A stretch of DNA of 64,000 nucleotides from Triticum aestivum (taxonomy: Eukaryota > Streptophyta > Magnoliopsida > Poales > Poaceae), in assembly GCF_018294505.1 (NCBI RefSeq), contig NC_057811.1, forward strand, positions 22,920,579 through 22,984,578, written 5' to 3'. Positions 46,761 to 58,389 of the stretch are shown piece by piece. The position numbers and the translations under genes were made by a program. Numbering within the stretch: position 1 is the first letter of the stretch; the number at the start of each line of letters is the position of its first letter. The notes under the pieces were generated by a model. It saw only the letters and a list, made by a program, of their open reading frames with translations. It had not been told where the DNA came from and made no database searches.

Positions 46761-49700
46761 CCACTCCGTCTTCCGACTCACCGCAGCTACTCCAACAAGG
46801 GAAGCACACACCAGAAGGGAGCTATAGTCCCCACTCAACAGTTCCCTGCATTGAATGCGCGTGCCCGACATGGACAGCCACAACAACTGCAGGGCCATCG
46901 ACAAGTCAGCACATGATGCTCACTCCTATGGATGGCAGCCAGATAGGTTGTACCCTCATCTTACTTGTGTGCAACATTTATGGCTTTGTTATTCATCTAA
47001 GCATGGAAAATAGATTATCACATTTCACTGTATATTCATGCTGATCTCTTACAGGTCTTGTTCAGGAGTTAACGCTAATCCATAGTTCAGCTAAGATACT
47101 TGTTCTTTAGGTAACGCTGTTCCATAGTTATCATCCATTAGCCAATGCTATCCCACGGGCTGGTGATTATAGTATTATACCACTTCTAGTATTACCTATG
47201 TTGTTATTTAATACTTTTGTGTGCCATCTAGTTAATCTCGAGTACAAACGATACATATTCTGTAGCTTTCATCTGTGTTCTCCCTTTAGTTTTTGAGACC
47301 TGTTGCTGCTAGTTAACCCCAGTCCTACTATTTATGTCGTCTCCTACAGGCACTCATTACATAAATCTAACTACTAGTTGTCTTCCATGCATGTCAGATA
47401 TAATTGCACACACTGATATATCCACAAGAACCTCACGGAGCAATGTAAAGGCCAATAAACTTGATGTCAATGATACCCAATATGATGGAACATGTAAAGG
47501 CAGTTCTTCAGAAGACTTGCAGAAAGATGTTGAATCCTCTTCACCCGACAAGGTCCTTGCTCTAACTTGGCCCGTGATATGGGTACAACATGCATATAAT
47601 GTCCTGGAATGTATCTACTCTGTTGCAATGCCATGTGCTTAGCATGCTGATCATGCATGTAAATATGTCATGCCTTCCTGTTTTTCAGTACCTATTCCAT
47701 TCATGATAACATGTTTTCAAATTCAAGTATTGTCATTCTACTCTATCGCAATGCCATCTGCTTAATTTGGACATCATGCTTCTGAATATCTTATGCATTG
47801 TTATTCATTAGTATGTACTTCATCTGTCTACCATACCATGTTTTTTTACATTGAAGTGTTGTTCTAGTGCTCTGCTGCAATGCCATCTTAGTTTCCCAAT
47901 CATACACGTGTATGTTGCCTTAGTTTTTTCTTTACGTATTCCGCTAGCATACAGTTTTACATTCAACTAGTGTTTTTTTTACTATGTTGTCCTGTCGTAT
48001 CCCTAGCTCTTACACCATACTCCCTCCGTCCGGATTACATGTTGCCGACATGGATAAAAAAGGATGTATCTAGAACTGAAATACGCCTAGACCCATCCAT
48101 TTTTTTAAGGATGGAGGGAATATGATACGTCTCCAACGTATCTATAATTTTTGATTGTTCCATGCTATTATATATTCTGTTTTGGATGTTTAATGGGCTT
48201 ATTTATACACTTTTATACTATTTTTTGGGACTAACCTATTAACCGGAGGCCCAGCCCAAATTGCTGTTTTCTTGCCTATTTTAGTGGTTCGAAGAAAAGG
48301 AATATCAAATGGAGTCCAAACGGAATGAAACCTTCGGGAGAGTTATTTTTGGAACGGAAGCAATCCAGGAGACTTGGAGTAGACGTCAGGGAAGCTTCAA
48401 GGTGGCCACGAGGCAGGGAGGCGCGCCTGCCCCCCTGGGCGCGCCCCCCACCCTCATGGGCCCCTCGTGGCTCCCCTGACCGACTTCTTTCGCCTATATA
48501 TATATATATCCATATACCCTTAAAACATCAGGGAACACAATAGACCGGGAGTTCCGCCGCCGCAAGCCTCTGTAGCCACCAAAAACCAATCGGGACCCTG
48601 TTCCGGTACCCTTTCGGAGGGGGGAACCCTCACCGGTGGCCATCTTCATCATCCCGGCGCTCTCCATGATGAGGAGGGAGTAGTTCACCCTCGGGGTTGA
48701 GGGTATGTACCAGTAGCTATGTGTTTGATCTCTCTCTCTCTCATGTTCTTGAGGTGGTACGATCTTGATGTATCGCGAGCTTTGCTATTATAGTTGGATC
48801 TTATGATGTTTCTCCCCTTCTACTCTCTTGTAATGGATTGAGTTTTCCCCTTGAAGTTGTCTTGTCGGATTGAGTCTTTAAGGATTTGAGAACACTTGAT
48901 GTATGTCTTGCCGTGCTTATCTATGGTGACAATGGGATATTCACGTGATCTACTTGATGTATGTTTTGGTGATCAACTTCCGGGTTCAATGAATTTATGC
49001 ATAGGGGTTGGCACACGTTTTCGTCTTGACTCTCCGGTAGAAACTTTGGGGCACTCTTTGAAGTACTTTGTGTTGGTTGAATAGATGAATCTGAGATTGT
49101 GTGATGCATATTGTATAATCATACCCACGGATACTTGAGGTGACATTGGAGTATCTAGGTGACGTTAGGGTTTTGGTTGATTTGTGTCTTAAGGTGTTAT
49201 TCTAGTACGAACTCTATGATAGATCGAACGGAAAGAATAGCTTCATGTTATTTTACTACGGACTCTTGAATAGATCGATCAGAAAGGATAACTTTGAGGT
49301 GGTTTCGTACCCTACAATAATCTCTTCATTTGTTCTCCGCTATTAGTGACTTTGGAGTGACTCTTTGTTGCATGTTGAGGGATAGTTATATGATCCAATT
49401 ATGTTATTATTGTTGAGAGAACTTGCACTAGTGAAAGTATGAACCCTAGGCCTTGTTTCCTAGCATTGCAATACCGTTTACGCTCACTTTTACCACTTGT
49501 TACCTTGCTGTTTTTATATTTTCAGATTACAAAAACCTATATCTACCATCCATATTGCACTTGTATCACCATCTCTTCGCTGAACTAGTGCACCTATACA
49601 ATTTACCATTGTATTGGGTGTGTTGGGGACACAAGAGACTCTTTTTTATTTGGTTGCAGGGTTGTTTGAGAGAGACCATCTTCATCCTACGCCTCCCACG

Positions 49701-52700
49701 GATTGATAAACCTTAGGTCATCCACTTGAGGGAAATTTGCTACTGTCCTACAAACCTCTGCATTTGGAGGCCCAACAACGTCTACAAGAAGAAGGTTGTG
49801 TAGTAGACATCAAGCTCGTTTCTGGCGCCGTTGCCAGGGAGGTGAGTGCTTGAAGGTATATCTTTAGATCTTGCAATCAAATCTTTTAGTTTCTTGTTTT
49901 ATCACTAGTTTAGTTTATAAAAGAAAACTACAAAAAGAATGGAATTGAGTTTGTCTCATACGCTTCATATTTTTAATATCTTTCGTGAGAATGATGGAAA
50001 GGAAAATTGTGCTCAAGTGCTAGAAGAAGAATGCATTAAAATGTTTGGCACTAAATCTTTGAATGATGAGCATGATTGCAATGTTGTTAGTATGAACTCA
50101 TTGAATATCCATAGTACTAATGATGATTGCACTAGTCATGATGAAAATATCTCTTATAAGCATGTCGATTTTTGTGGAGTGCATAGAGTTTGCAAGTACA
50201 TACCAAACAGGGAAGATAGATTTTGCAAGAGGCATAAGTATTTGGAAACTAAATGGTTGCAAGAAAGGCTAGATGTTTGTGCTGAAAATTTAAACTTTCT
50301 TAGCTGTACTTGTGAACTTTACAATGAATGTGGTCATTTCAGTACCCAATGCAAATTGTTTCATGATCGTATCGTGTCCAAAAATTGTGATGACTTGATT
50401 TCCCTCGAACATCATAATGAACTTAGTTTGCTCTTGGGTTATGAAGAAATGAAACGTATAACTAAGGTTATTCCAGAATTTTCCCTTGATAGAGTTCTTA
50501 ATTTTGATCTAGAGGAAATTTAGATGTATTGTGCGGTGAATTGCATTGAAAATCCCTATATGTCCAATTACATAAAGAAAAGAAAGCAAATAGAAGATGA
50601 AGATAATACTAATGAAAGGGAAGAGACTTCCCAATATCCTCCTATCATTTCTTATGATGAATCAGGTAACGAGGAGGAGCCTTCTATTCAACCAGTCTCA
50701 TTAATAAGGAGCTCAAAAAAGAGGGTTAAACCCACACATGATGTGAAGAAGAAAAAGAAAAGACGGAGAAGCAAAGGTAGAAAGGTATCCCTTTCAAATG
50801 ATGTTGCTCCTATTACTCATTGTGATGATGATAATTGCTATACTATTGGTGCTATCCATACTATTAATGATGAGAGTGATTATGCTTATGATATGAAAAG
50901 GCCCAAGCTTGGGGATGCTATGTTTGATGAAGATGATGTTTTTGAGAATATATTTGCTGCAATTAATGTTTGTCCCAAGCTTGGGGATGCTACGTTTAAT
51001 GAAGATGATATTTTTAGTCTCCCAAGTTTTGATATGCAAATTTATTATGATGAGAACAAAGTTGCTACTTATGATGATTATTGTGATGAAACTTATGCTA
51101 TAAAAAGTAGTGATGATTATATTTATAAAACTTGTCATGATTATGTTTACCCTTTTTCTAAACATTACTCTTTTAATATGGAAACAATTTATAGTATTCA
51201 AGTTTCTTATGATACCCCCACTATTCCGAATGAGAAGAATTTTGCTTGTGTGGAGAGTAGTAAATTTTCTATGCTTGTAGATCATGAAAAGAATGCTTTA
51301 GGTACTAGTTATATTGTTGAATTCATTCATGATGCTACTGAAAATTATTATGAGGGAGGAATATACGCTTGTAGGAATTGCAATAATACCAAGTTTCCTC
51401 TCTATGTGCTTAAAGTTTTGAAGTTATGCTTGTTTTGGCTTCCTATGCTAGTTGATTATTGTTCCCATAAGTTGTTCGCTCACAAAATCCCTATGCATAG
51501 GAAATGTGTTAGAATTAAATGTGCTAGTCATATTCTTTATGATGCTCTCTTTATGTTTCAATTCCTATCTTTTATGTGAGCATCATTGAAATCATAATGC
51601 CTAGCTAGAGGCGTTAAACGTTAGCGCTTGTTGGGAGCAACCCAATTTTTATTTTAGTTCTTTGCTTTTTGGTTCTTTTTAGTAATAAATAATCCATCTA
51701 TCTTCTGTTTAGATGTGGTTTTATGTTTTAATTAGTGTTTGTGCTAGGTTAAACCTATAGGATCTTCTTGGATGATAGTTATTTGATCTTGCTGAAAATT
51801 CCAGAAACTTTCTGTTCACGAAAACAATTGTTAAAAATTACCAGAACGTAATAAAATATTGATTCCAATTCCAGAAGATCAATAAACAAATTTTTCAGGT
51901 CTTCCTATTTTGGTAGATTTTTCTGAGTTCCAGAAGTTTGCGTTAGTTACAGATTACTACAGACTGTTCTGTTTTTGACAGATTCTGTTTTTCGTGTGTT
52001 GTTTGCTTATTTTGATGAATCTATGGCTAGTAAAATAGTTTATAAACCATAGAGAAGTTGGAATACAGTAGATTTAAAACCAATACAAATAAATAATTAG
52101 TTCATTACAGTACCTTGAAGTGGTGTTTTGTTTTCTTTCGCTAACGGAGCTCACGAGATTTTCTGTGAAGTTTTGTGTTGTGAAGTTTTCAAGTTTTGGG
52201 TAAAGATTTGATGGGCTATGGAATAAGGAGTGGCAAGAGCCTAAGCTTGGGGATGCCCAAGGCACCCCAAGGTAATATTCAAGGACAACCAAGAGCCTAA
52301 GATTGGGGATGCCCCGGATGGCATCCCCTCTTTCGTCTTCGTACATCGGTAACTTTACTTGGAGCTATATTTTTATTCACCACATGATATGTGTTTTGCT
52401 TGGAGTGTCATTTTATTTTCTTTTGTTTTGCTTGTTGTATGAATAAAATACCAAGATCTGAAATTCTTAAATGTTAGAGGGTCTTCACATAGATGCACAA
52501 TTATTCGACTACTCATTGATCTTCACTTATATCTTTCGGAGTAGTTTGTTGTTTGCTCTAGTGCTTCACTTATATCTTTTAGAGCACGGCGGTGGTTTTA
52601 TTTTGAAGAAATAGATGAACTCTCATGCTTCACTTATATTATTTTGAGAGTCTTTAGAACAGCATGGTAATTTGCTTTGGTTATGAATTTAGTCCTAATA

Positions 52701-55700
52701 TGATAGGCATCCAAGAGGGATATAATAAAAACTTTCATATAAAATGCATTGAATACTATGACAAATTGGATTCCTTATGATTGTTTTGAGATATGAAGAT
52801 GGTGATATTAGAGTCATGCTAGTTGAGTAGTTGTGAAATTGAGAAATACTTGTGTTAAAGTTTGTGATTCCCGTAGCATGCACGTATGGTGAACCGTTAT
52901 GTGATGAAGTCGGAGCATGATTTATTTATTTATTGATTGTCTTCCTTATAAGTGGCGGTCGGGGACGAGCGATGGTCTTTTCCTACCAATCTATCCCCCT
53001 AGGAGCATGAGCGTAATACTTTGTTTCGATAATTAATAGATTTTTGCAATAAGTATGTGAGTTCTTTATGACTAATGTTGAGTCCATGGATTATACGCAC
53101 TCTCACCCTTCCACCATTGCTAGCCTCTCTAATACCACGCACTTTTCCCCGGTATCATACAGCCACCATACCTACCTATTATGGCATTTCCATAGACATT
53201 CCGACATATATTGCCATGCAACTTTCCACCATTCCGTTTATTATTACATGTTCCATCATTGTCATATTGCTTTGCATGATCATGTAGTTGACATCGTATT
53301 TGTGGCAAAGCCACCGTTCATAATTCTTTCATACATGTCACTCATGAGTCATTGCACATTCCGGTACACCACCGGAGGCATTCATATAGAGTCATATCTT
53401 GTTTTAAGTATTGAGTTGTAATTCTTGAGTTGCAAGTAAATAAAACTATGATGATCATCATTATTAGAGCATTGTCCCAGTGAGGAAAGGATGATGGAGA
53501 CTATGATTCCCCCACAAGTCGGGATGAGACTCCGGAAAAAAAAATAAAAAAAATAAAAGAAAGAAAAGGAGGCCATAAAAAAAGAGAAGTCCCAAAAAAA
53601 GGAGAAGAAAAAAACAAAAAATGAGAGAAAAAGGGAGAAGGGGCAATGCTACTATCCTTTTACCAGACTTGTGCTTCAAAGTAGCACCATGATCTTCATG
53701 ATAGAGAGTCTTATATGTTGTCACTTTCATATACTAGTGGGAATCTTTCATTATAGAACTTGGCTTGTATATTCCAATGATGGGCTTCCTCAAAATGCCC
53801 TAGGTCTTCGTGAGCAAGCGAGTTGGATGCACACCCACTTAGTTTACTTTGTTGAGCTTTCATACACTTATAGCTCTAGTCCATCCGTTGCATGGCAATC
53901 CCTACTCACTCACATAGACATCTATTGATGGGCATCTCCATAGCCCGTTGATACGCCTAGTTGATGTGAGACTATCTTCTCCTTTTTGTCTTCTCCACAA
54001 CCACCATTCTATTCCACCTATAGTGCTATGAACATGGCTCACGCTCATGTATTGCGTGAAGATTGAAAAAGTTTGAGAACATAAAAAGTACGAAACAATT
54101 GCTTGGCTTGTCATCGGGGTTGTGCATGATTTAAATATTTTGTGTGGTTAAGATAGAACATAGCCAGACTATATGATTTTTTAGGGATAACTTTCTTTGG
54201 CCATGTTATTTTGAGAAGACATGATTGGTTTGTTAGTATACTTGAAGTATTATTATTTTTATGTCAATATAAACTTTTATCTTGAATCTTTCGGATATGA
54301 ACATTCATGACACAATAAAGAGATTACATTGATAAATATGTTAGGTAGCATTCCACATCAAAAATTCTGTTTTTATCATTTATCTACTCGAGGACGAGCA
54401 GGAATTAAGCTTGGGCATGCTTGATACGTCTCCAACGTATCTATAATTTTTGATTGTTCCATGCTATTATATATTCTGTTTTGGATGTTTAATGGGCTTA
54501 TTTATAAACTTTTATATTATTTTTTGGGACTAACCTATTAACCGGAGGCCCAGCCCAAATTGTTGTTTTCTTGCCTATTTCAGTGTTTCGAAGAAAAGGA
54601 ATATCAAACAAAGTCCAAACGGAATGAAACCTTCGGGAGAGTTATTTTTGGAACGGAAGCAATCCAGGAGACTTGGAGTAGACGTCAGGGAAGCTTCGAG
54701 GTGGCCATGAGGCAGGGAGGCGCGCCTGCCCCCCTGGGCGCGCCCCCACCCTCGTGGCTCCCCTGACCGACTTCTTTCGCCTATATATATCCATATACCC
54801 TAAAAACATAAGGGAACACAATAGATCGGGAGTTCCGCCGCCGCAAGCCTCTGTAGCCACCAAAAACCAATTGGGACCCTGTTCCGGTACCCTGCCGGAG
54901 GGGGGGAACCCTCACCGGTGGCCATCTTCATCATCTCGGGGCTCTCCATGACGAGGAGGGAGTAGTTCACCCTCGGGGCTGAGGGTATGTACCAGTAGCT
55001 ATGTGTTTGATCTCTCTCTCTCGTGTTCTTGAGGTGGGACGATCTTGATGTATCACGAGCTTTGCTATTATAGTTGGATCTTATGATGTTTCTCCCCCTC
55101 TACTCTCTTGTAATGGATTGAGCTTCCCCTTGAAGTTGTCTTGTCGGATTGAGTCTTTAAGGATTTGAGAACACTTGATGTATGTCTTGCCGTGCTTATC
55201 TGTGGTGACAATGGGATATTCACGTGATCTACTTGATGTATGTTTTGGTGATCAACTTGCAGGTTCAATGAACTTATGCATAGGGGTTGGCACACGTTTT
55301 CGTCTTGACTCTCCAGTAGAAGCCTTGGGGCACTCTTTGAAGTACTTTGTGTTGGTTGAATAGATGAATCTGAGATTGTGTGATGCATATCGTATAATCA
55401 TACCCACGGATACTTGAGGTGACATTGGAGTATCTAGGTGACATTAGGGTTTTCGTTGATTTGTGTCTTAAGGTGTTATTCTAGTACGAACTCTACGATA
55501 GATCGAACGGAAAGAATAGCTTCATGTTATTTTACTACGGACTCTTGAATAGATCGATTAGAAAGGATAACTTTGAGGTGGTTTCGTACCCTACAATAAT
55601 CTCTTCGTTTGTTCTCCGCTATTAGTGACTTTGGAGTGAATCTTTGTTGCATATTGAGGGATAGTTATATGATCCAATTATGTTATTATTGTTGAGAGAA

Positions 55701-58271
55701 CTTGCACTAGTGAAAGTATGAACCCTAGGCCTTGTTTCCTAGCATTGCAATACCGTTTACGCTCACTTTTACCACTTGTTACCTTGTTGTTTTTATATTT
55801 TTCTGATTACAAAAACCTATATCTACCATCCATATTGCACTTGTATCACCATCTCTTCGCCGAACTAGTGCACCTATACAATTTACCATTGTACTGGGTG
55901 TGTTGGGGACACAAGAGACTCTTTGATATTTGGTTGCAGGGTTGTTTGAGAGAGACCATCTTCATCCTACGCCTCCCACGGATTGATAAACCTTAGGTCA
56001 TCCACTTGAGGGAAATTTGCTACTGTCCTACAAACCTCTGCACTTGGAGGCCCAACAACGTCTACAAGAAGAAGGTTGTGTAGTAGACATCAGAATACAT
56101 GTCAATATGTCATGCCTTTCTATTCTTCAGTACCTATTCCATCTCTCTGTTGTAGCATGTTTTATAATTGAAGCACCATTCTTCTATACAAGGCATGCAA
56201 GGGGAAGACGACTATGTTTGAATCTGAAGGGTCACAAACCAGGTCTTTGGAAAAGATCCAAACGCCAGGAGATAATAAACTAACTCCAGTTTTTATATAT
56301 ACTGCTCCAGCACTGAGAAACCAACTCCTACTGATAATAAGCAGATTCCAGTGGCCAAAGAACTAGTCCGCTCTAGTCCAGCAAAAATATGTCAACTCCA
56401 TTCTAAGAAGCATGCGTATCCTTGCATCATGAAATTTTATAGCATGCTGATCATATTTTCTACATGTTTCTTACCCATCTCTCTTTTAGAAAATAAGCTT
56501 AATAGATAGAAGAATTTCTGCACTGGTATCGTCTGTGAGGAAAGATTCTTGCAGGAATTCTCTGAACTCCAATGCAGATGTAAGTACCTGTTGTATATCA
56601 CTATATTTTTACATCAGCATGTATTTTGTTAATCGGCGTGAATCCAACCTTTATCTGATCTAAATTTAGTTGTAGCAAAATGTATGATTAAAGGCCACAA
56701 TGTTGATTTTTGTAAGGAAAACTGCGTGGTAGTTTTGCATCCTGAGCTGCATGAGTGTACTATGTAATATCAGTGGGTTTGATTACTTTGGTACTGTAGT
56801 GGGTTTTCAGTGTTTTTTTACTGTGTTGTCCTGTCGTATCCCAAGCTCTTACATCATAGTCCCTCCGTCCGGATTACATGTCGCAGAAATGGATAAAACT
56901 GGATGTATCTAGAACTGAAATAAGCCTAGACCCATCCATTTATTTCCGGATGGAGGGAATACATGTCAATATGTCATGCCTTTCTATTCTTCAGTACCTA
57001 TTCCATCTCTGCTGTAGCATGTTTTATAATTGAAGCACCATTCTTCTATATAAGGCATGCAAGGGGAAGACGGCTATGTTAGAATCTGAAGGGTTGCAAA
57101 CCAGGTCTTTGCAAAAGATCCAAACGCCAGGAGATAATAAACCAACTCCATTTTTCATAGATACTGCTCCAGCACAGAGAAACCCAACTCCCACTGATAA
57201 TAAGCAGATTCCAGTGGCCAAAGAACTAGTCCGCTCCAGTCCAGCAAAAGAATGTCAACTCCATTCTAAGAAGCGTGTGCGTATCCTTGCATCATGAAAT
57301 TTTATAGCATTCTGATCATATTTTCTACATGTTTCTTACCCATCCCTCTTTTAGAAAATAAGGTTAAATGATAGAAGATTTCCTTCATTGGGATTGTATT
57401 CGAGGAAAATATCTTGCGGGAATTCTCTGTGCTCCAATGCTGATGTAAGTACCTATTGTATATCACTATATTTTTACATCAGCATGTATTTTGTTAATCG
57501 GCGTGAATCCAACCTTTGTCTGATCTAAAATTAGTTGTAGCAAAATGTTAAAGGAGCCAATGTTGATTTTTGTAAAGAAAACTGCCTGGTAGTTTTGCAT
57601 ACTGAGCTGCATGAGTGTACTATCTCATATCATGCACATTACTGAATTGTAGTGTTGTTCTGGTTGCCCATTCATTCATTGTGTCAATGTTGCTTTCGTA
57701 TTACCTTACCTGGCTGATGATAGTTGTGCCATATTGTGTTAATTTGGTGTTGGCTAGTTGCCCAAACGTTCGTTGTGCCAATGTTGCTTTCCTATCATCT
57801 GACTTGGCCAATGATGGCAATGCTAGTGTCTTTATTTGGTGCAGGCTGCTGAAGATAAGAAGACAAAGTTTGAAAACAGCAAGGCAACCCCATTGTTTCT
57901 TTCCAATAAATCTAGGCCAGGTAATATGCCAATAACTCATGATTAATCTATTTGGTTCCCCTCCTAATTTATGTTATGATGCAGTGGTCGAGACACTCTA
58001 CACTATCAATAATACAAGCCTGCCAAAATCGTCATCTGAATCTGTTCAGTATCCTCTGTCTCGAATGCAACGGAAAAAATGTATGTTTGTGAACCAATTA
58101 ATGGCTGAAGGAATGATGGAAATGGTGGAGGAATCAGAGGTGCAGAGTCGTGCGACACAACAACTGATCAATGTTTTCAGAGACAGTGTAGCAAAGCAGC
58201 AAGAACTTGCCCACATGCTTATGGGCGTCATCCGTGCTGAGGTTGCAGATTGTGACATTGTAGATCATTAG
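46761..58271 (+). CDS. Unrecognised multi-exon gene, at least 353 residues, next to CACTA 3' end
   Basis: Six exons fit with GT-AG borders and consistent phase: 46761-46946, 47350-47552, 57055-57276, 57355-57444, 57845-57920 and 57985-58271. Donor GTAAGT after 57444 and pyrimidine-rich acceptors before 57355 and 57845 are strong. The 5' end is not found. The protein is hydrophilic, Ser/Thr/Pro-rich at first (TPSSDSPQLLQQGKH), then basic (ECQLHSKKR), and ends in a helical segment (RKKCMFVNQLMAEGMMEMVEE, then QQLINVFRDSVAKQQELAHM). I recognise no domain. Intron 2 contains a complete LTR element and an earlier, damaged copy of two exons. The stop lies about 120 bp before CACTA subterminal sequence, where the accessory gene of a CACTA element would end. 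Alternatives are a host gene captured by, or adjacent to, the transposon. Confidence 0.55.
48020..48120. mobile_element. Stowaway-type MITE (copy A)
   Basis: 101 bp from CTCCCTCCGTCCGG to GGATGGAGGGAA with flanking TA on both sides (48018-48019, 48121-48122). The inner words GGATGTATCTAGAACTGAAATA are typical of a common Triticeae Mariner MITE. The LTR element 48123-56092 is inserted at its right edge. Confidence 0.85.
48123..49812 (+). repeat. 5' LTR
   Basis: It starts TGATACGTCTCCAACGTATC and ends GTAGTAGACATCA. A (TA)n promoter-like run is at 48495-48510, longer than in the 3' LTR (54783-54790), which explains part of the length difference. Confidence 0.9.
49823..49840 (+). other. Primer binding site, Athila-type
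   Basis: TGGCGCCGTTGCCAGGGA, one base from the form at 21785. Confidence 0.8.
49939..51579 (+). pseudogene. Retroelement protein without known domains, one in-frame stop
   Basis: A 547-codon frame starts at MELSLSHTLHIFNIF and contains one TAG at 50521-50523, directly followed by ATG in the same frame. Part one (194 residues) has a Cys/His-rich stretch (FCGVHRVCKYIPNREDRFCKRH, shown only in pieces: FCGVHRVCKY, DRFCKRHKY, SCTCELYNECGH). Part two (351 residues) begins Glu-rich, has a very basic run (KKKKKRRRSKGRK, residues about 72-84) that could be a nuclear signal, a duplicated CPKLGDATFNEDD-like unit, acidic Tyr/Asp-rich sequence, and a Cys-rich, hydrophobic C-terminus (LKLCLFWLPMLVDYC). 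No gag, protease, RT or integrase motif is present. It may be a degenerate or specialised packaging protein of a non-autonomous element. Confidence 0.6.
51580..54421 (+). other. Non-coding 3' internal region of the 48-56 kb element
   Basis: It contains CTTGTTGGGAGCAACCC near 51630, paired GGGGATGCC hairpin words (52243-52330), an A-rich tract (53527-53640) and the polypurine tract at 54407-54420 (AAGCTTGGGCATGC). No coding frame is convincing. Confidence 0.7.
54422..56092 (+). repeat. 3' LTR
   Basis: It is nearly collinear with 48123-49812; visible differences are short indels (a deletion near 54745 of CCTCATGGGC, shorter TA run) and scattered substitutions. Confidence 0.9.
56193..56579 (+). 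pseudogene. Damaged duplicate of two exons (unit 1)
   Basis: 56193-56413 matches exon 57055-57276 but has lost a base near 56322, giving a stop at the AACTAG near 56364. The donor CGT|GTGCGT has become CATGCG. The second exon copy, 56490-56579, is still open for 30 codons with intact acceptor (CTCTTTTAG) and donor (GTAAGT), so it could still be spliced in. Confidence 0.75.
56859..56959. mobile_element. Stowaway-type MITE (copy B)
   Basis: 101 bp, same family and position as copy A, flanked by TA (56857-56858, 56960-56961). It was copied with the tandem duplication. Confidence 0.85.
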
Positions 58272-58389
58272 GTTCTGTTCATTTATTTGCACTGGCATCA
58301 ATCTTTGATTGCCCAGTGGATGTAATTTCCTGTAATATATGCCGGATGTGCAACGTTTTTCCCTGTATACCGTACCTTTGCTTGATCGG

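Larger units (their letters stand above)
48123..56092 (+). mobile_element. Complete Athila-type LTR element encoding a domain-less protein
   Basis: The element is 7,970 bp with LTRs 48123-49812 (1,690 bp) and 54422-56092 (1,671 bp) and a perfect target duplication GAATA (48118-48122, 56093-56097). It has a primer site after the 5' LTR and a polypurine tract before the 3' LTR. It contains one long frame (49939-51579) but no protease, RT or integrase. The uninterrupted target is preserved in the duplicated unit at 56950-56965. Confidence 0.93.
47969..57640 (+). repeat. 865 bp tandem duplication with MITE and two exons
   Basis: Unit 1 is 47969-48122 plus 56098-56808, interrupted by the LTR element. 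Unit 2 is 56809 to about 57640. Both start AGTGTTTTTTTACT(A/G)TGTTGTCC, then hold a 101 bp Stowaway MITE, an exon of about 220 bp and an exon of 90 bp. The second unit keeps open frames; the first has a frameshift in its first exon. Confidence 0.85.

Noticed and set aside
53382..53730. Phe/Leu-rich minus-strand frames suggesting a membrane protein
   Set aside because: They come from the A-rich tract 53527-53640 in a retroelement interior.
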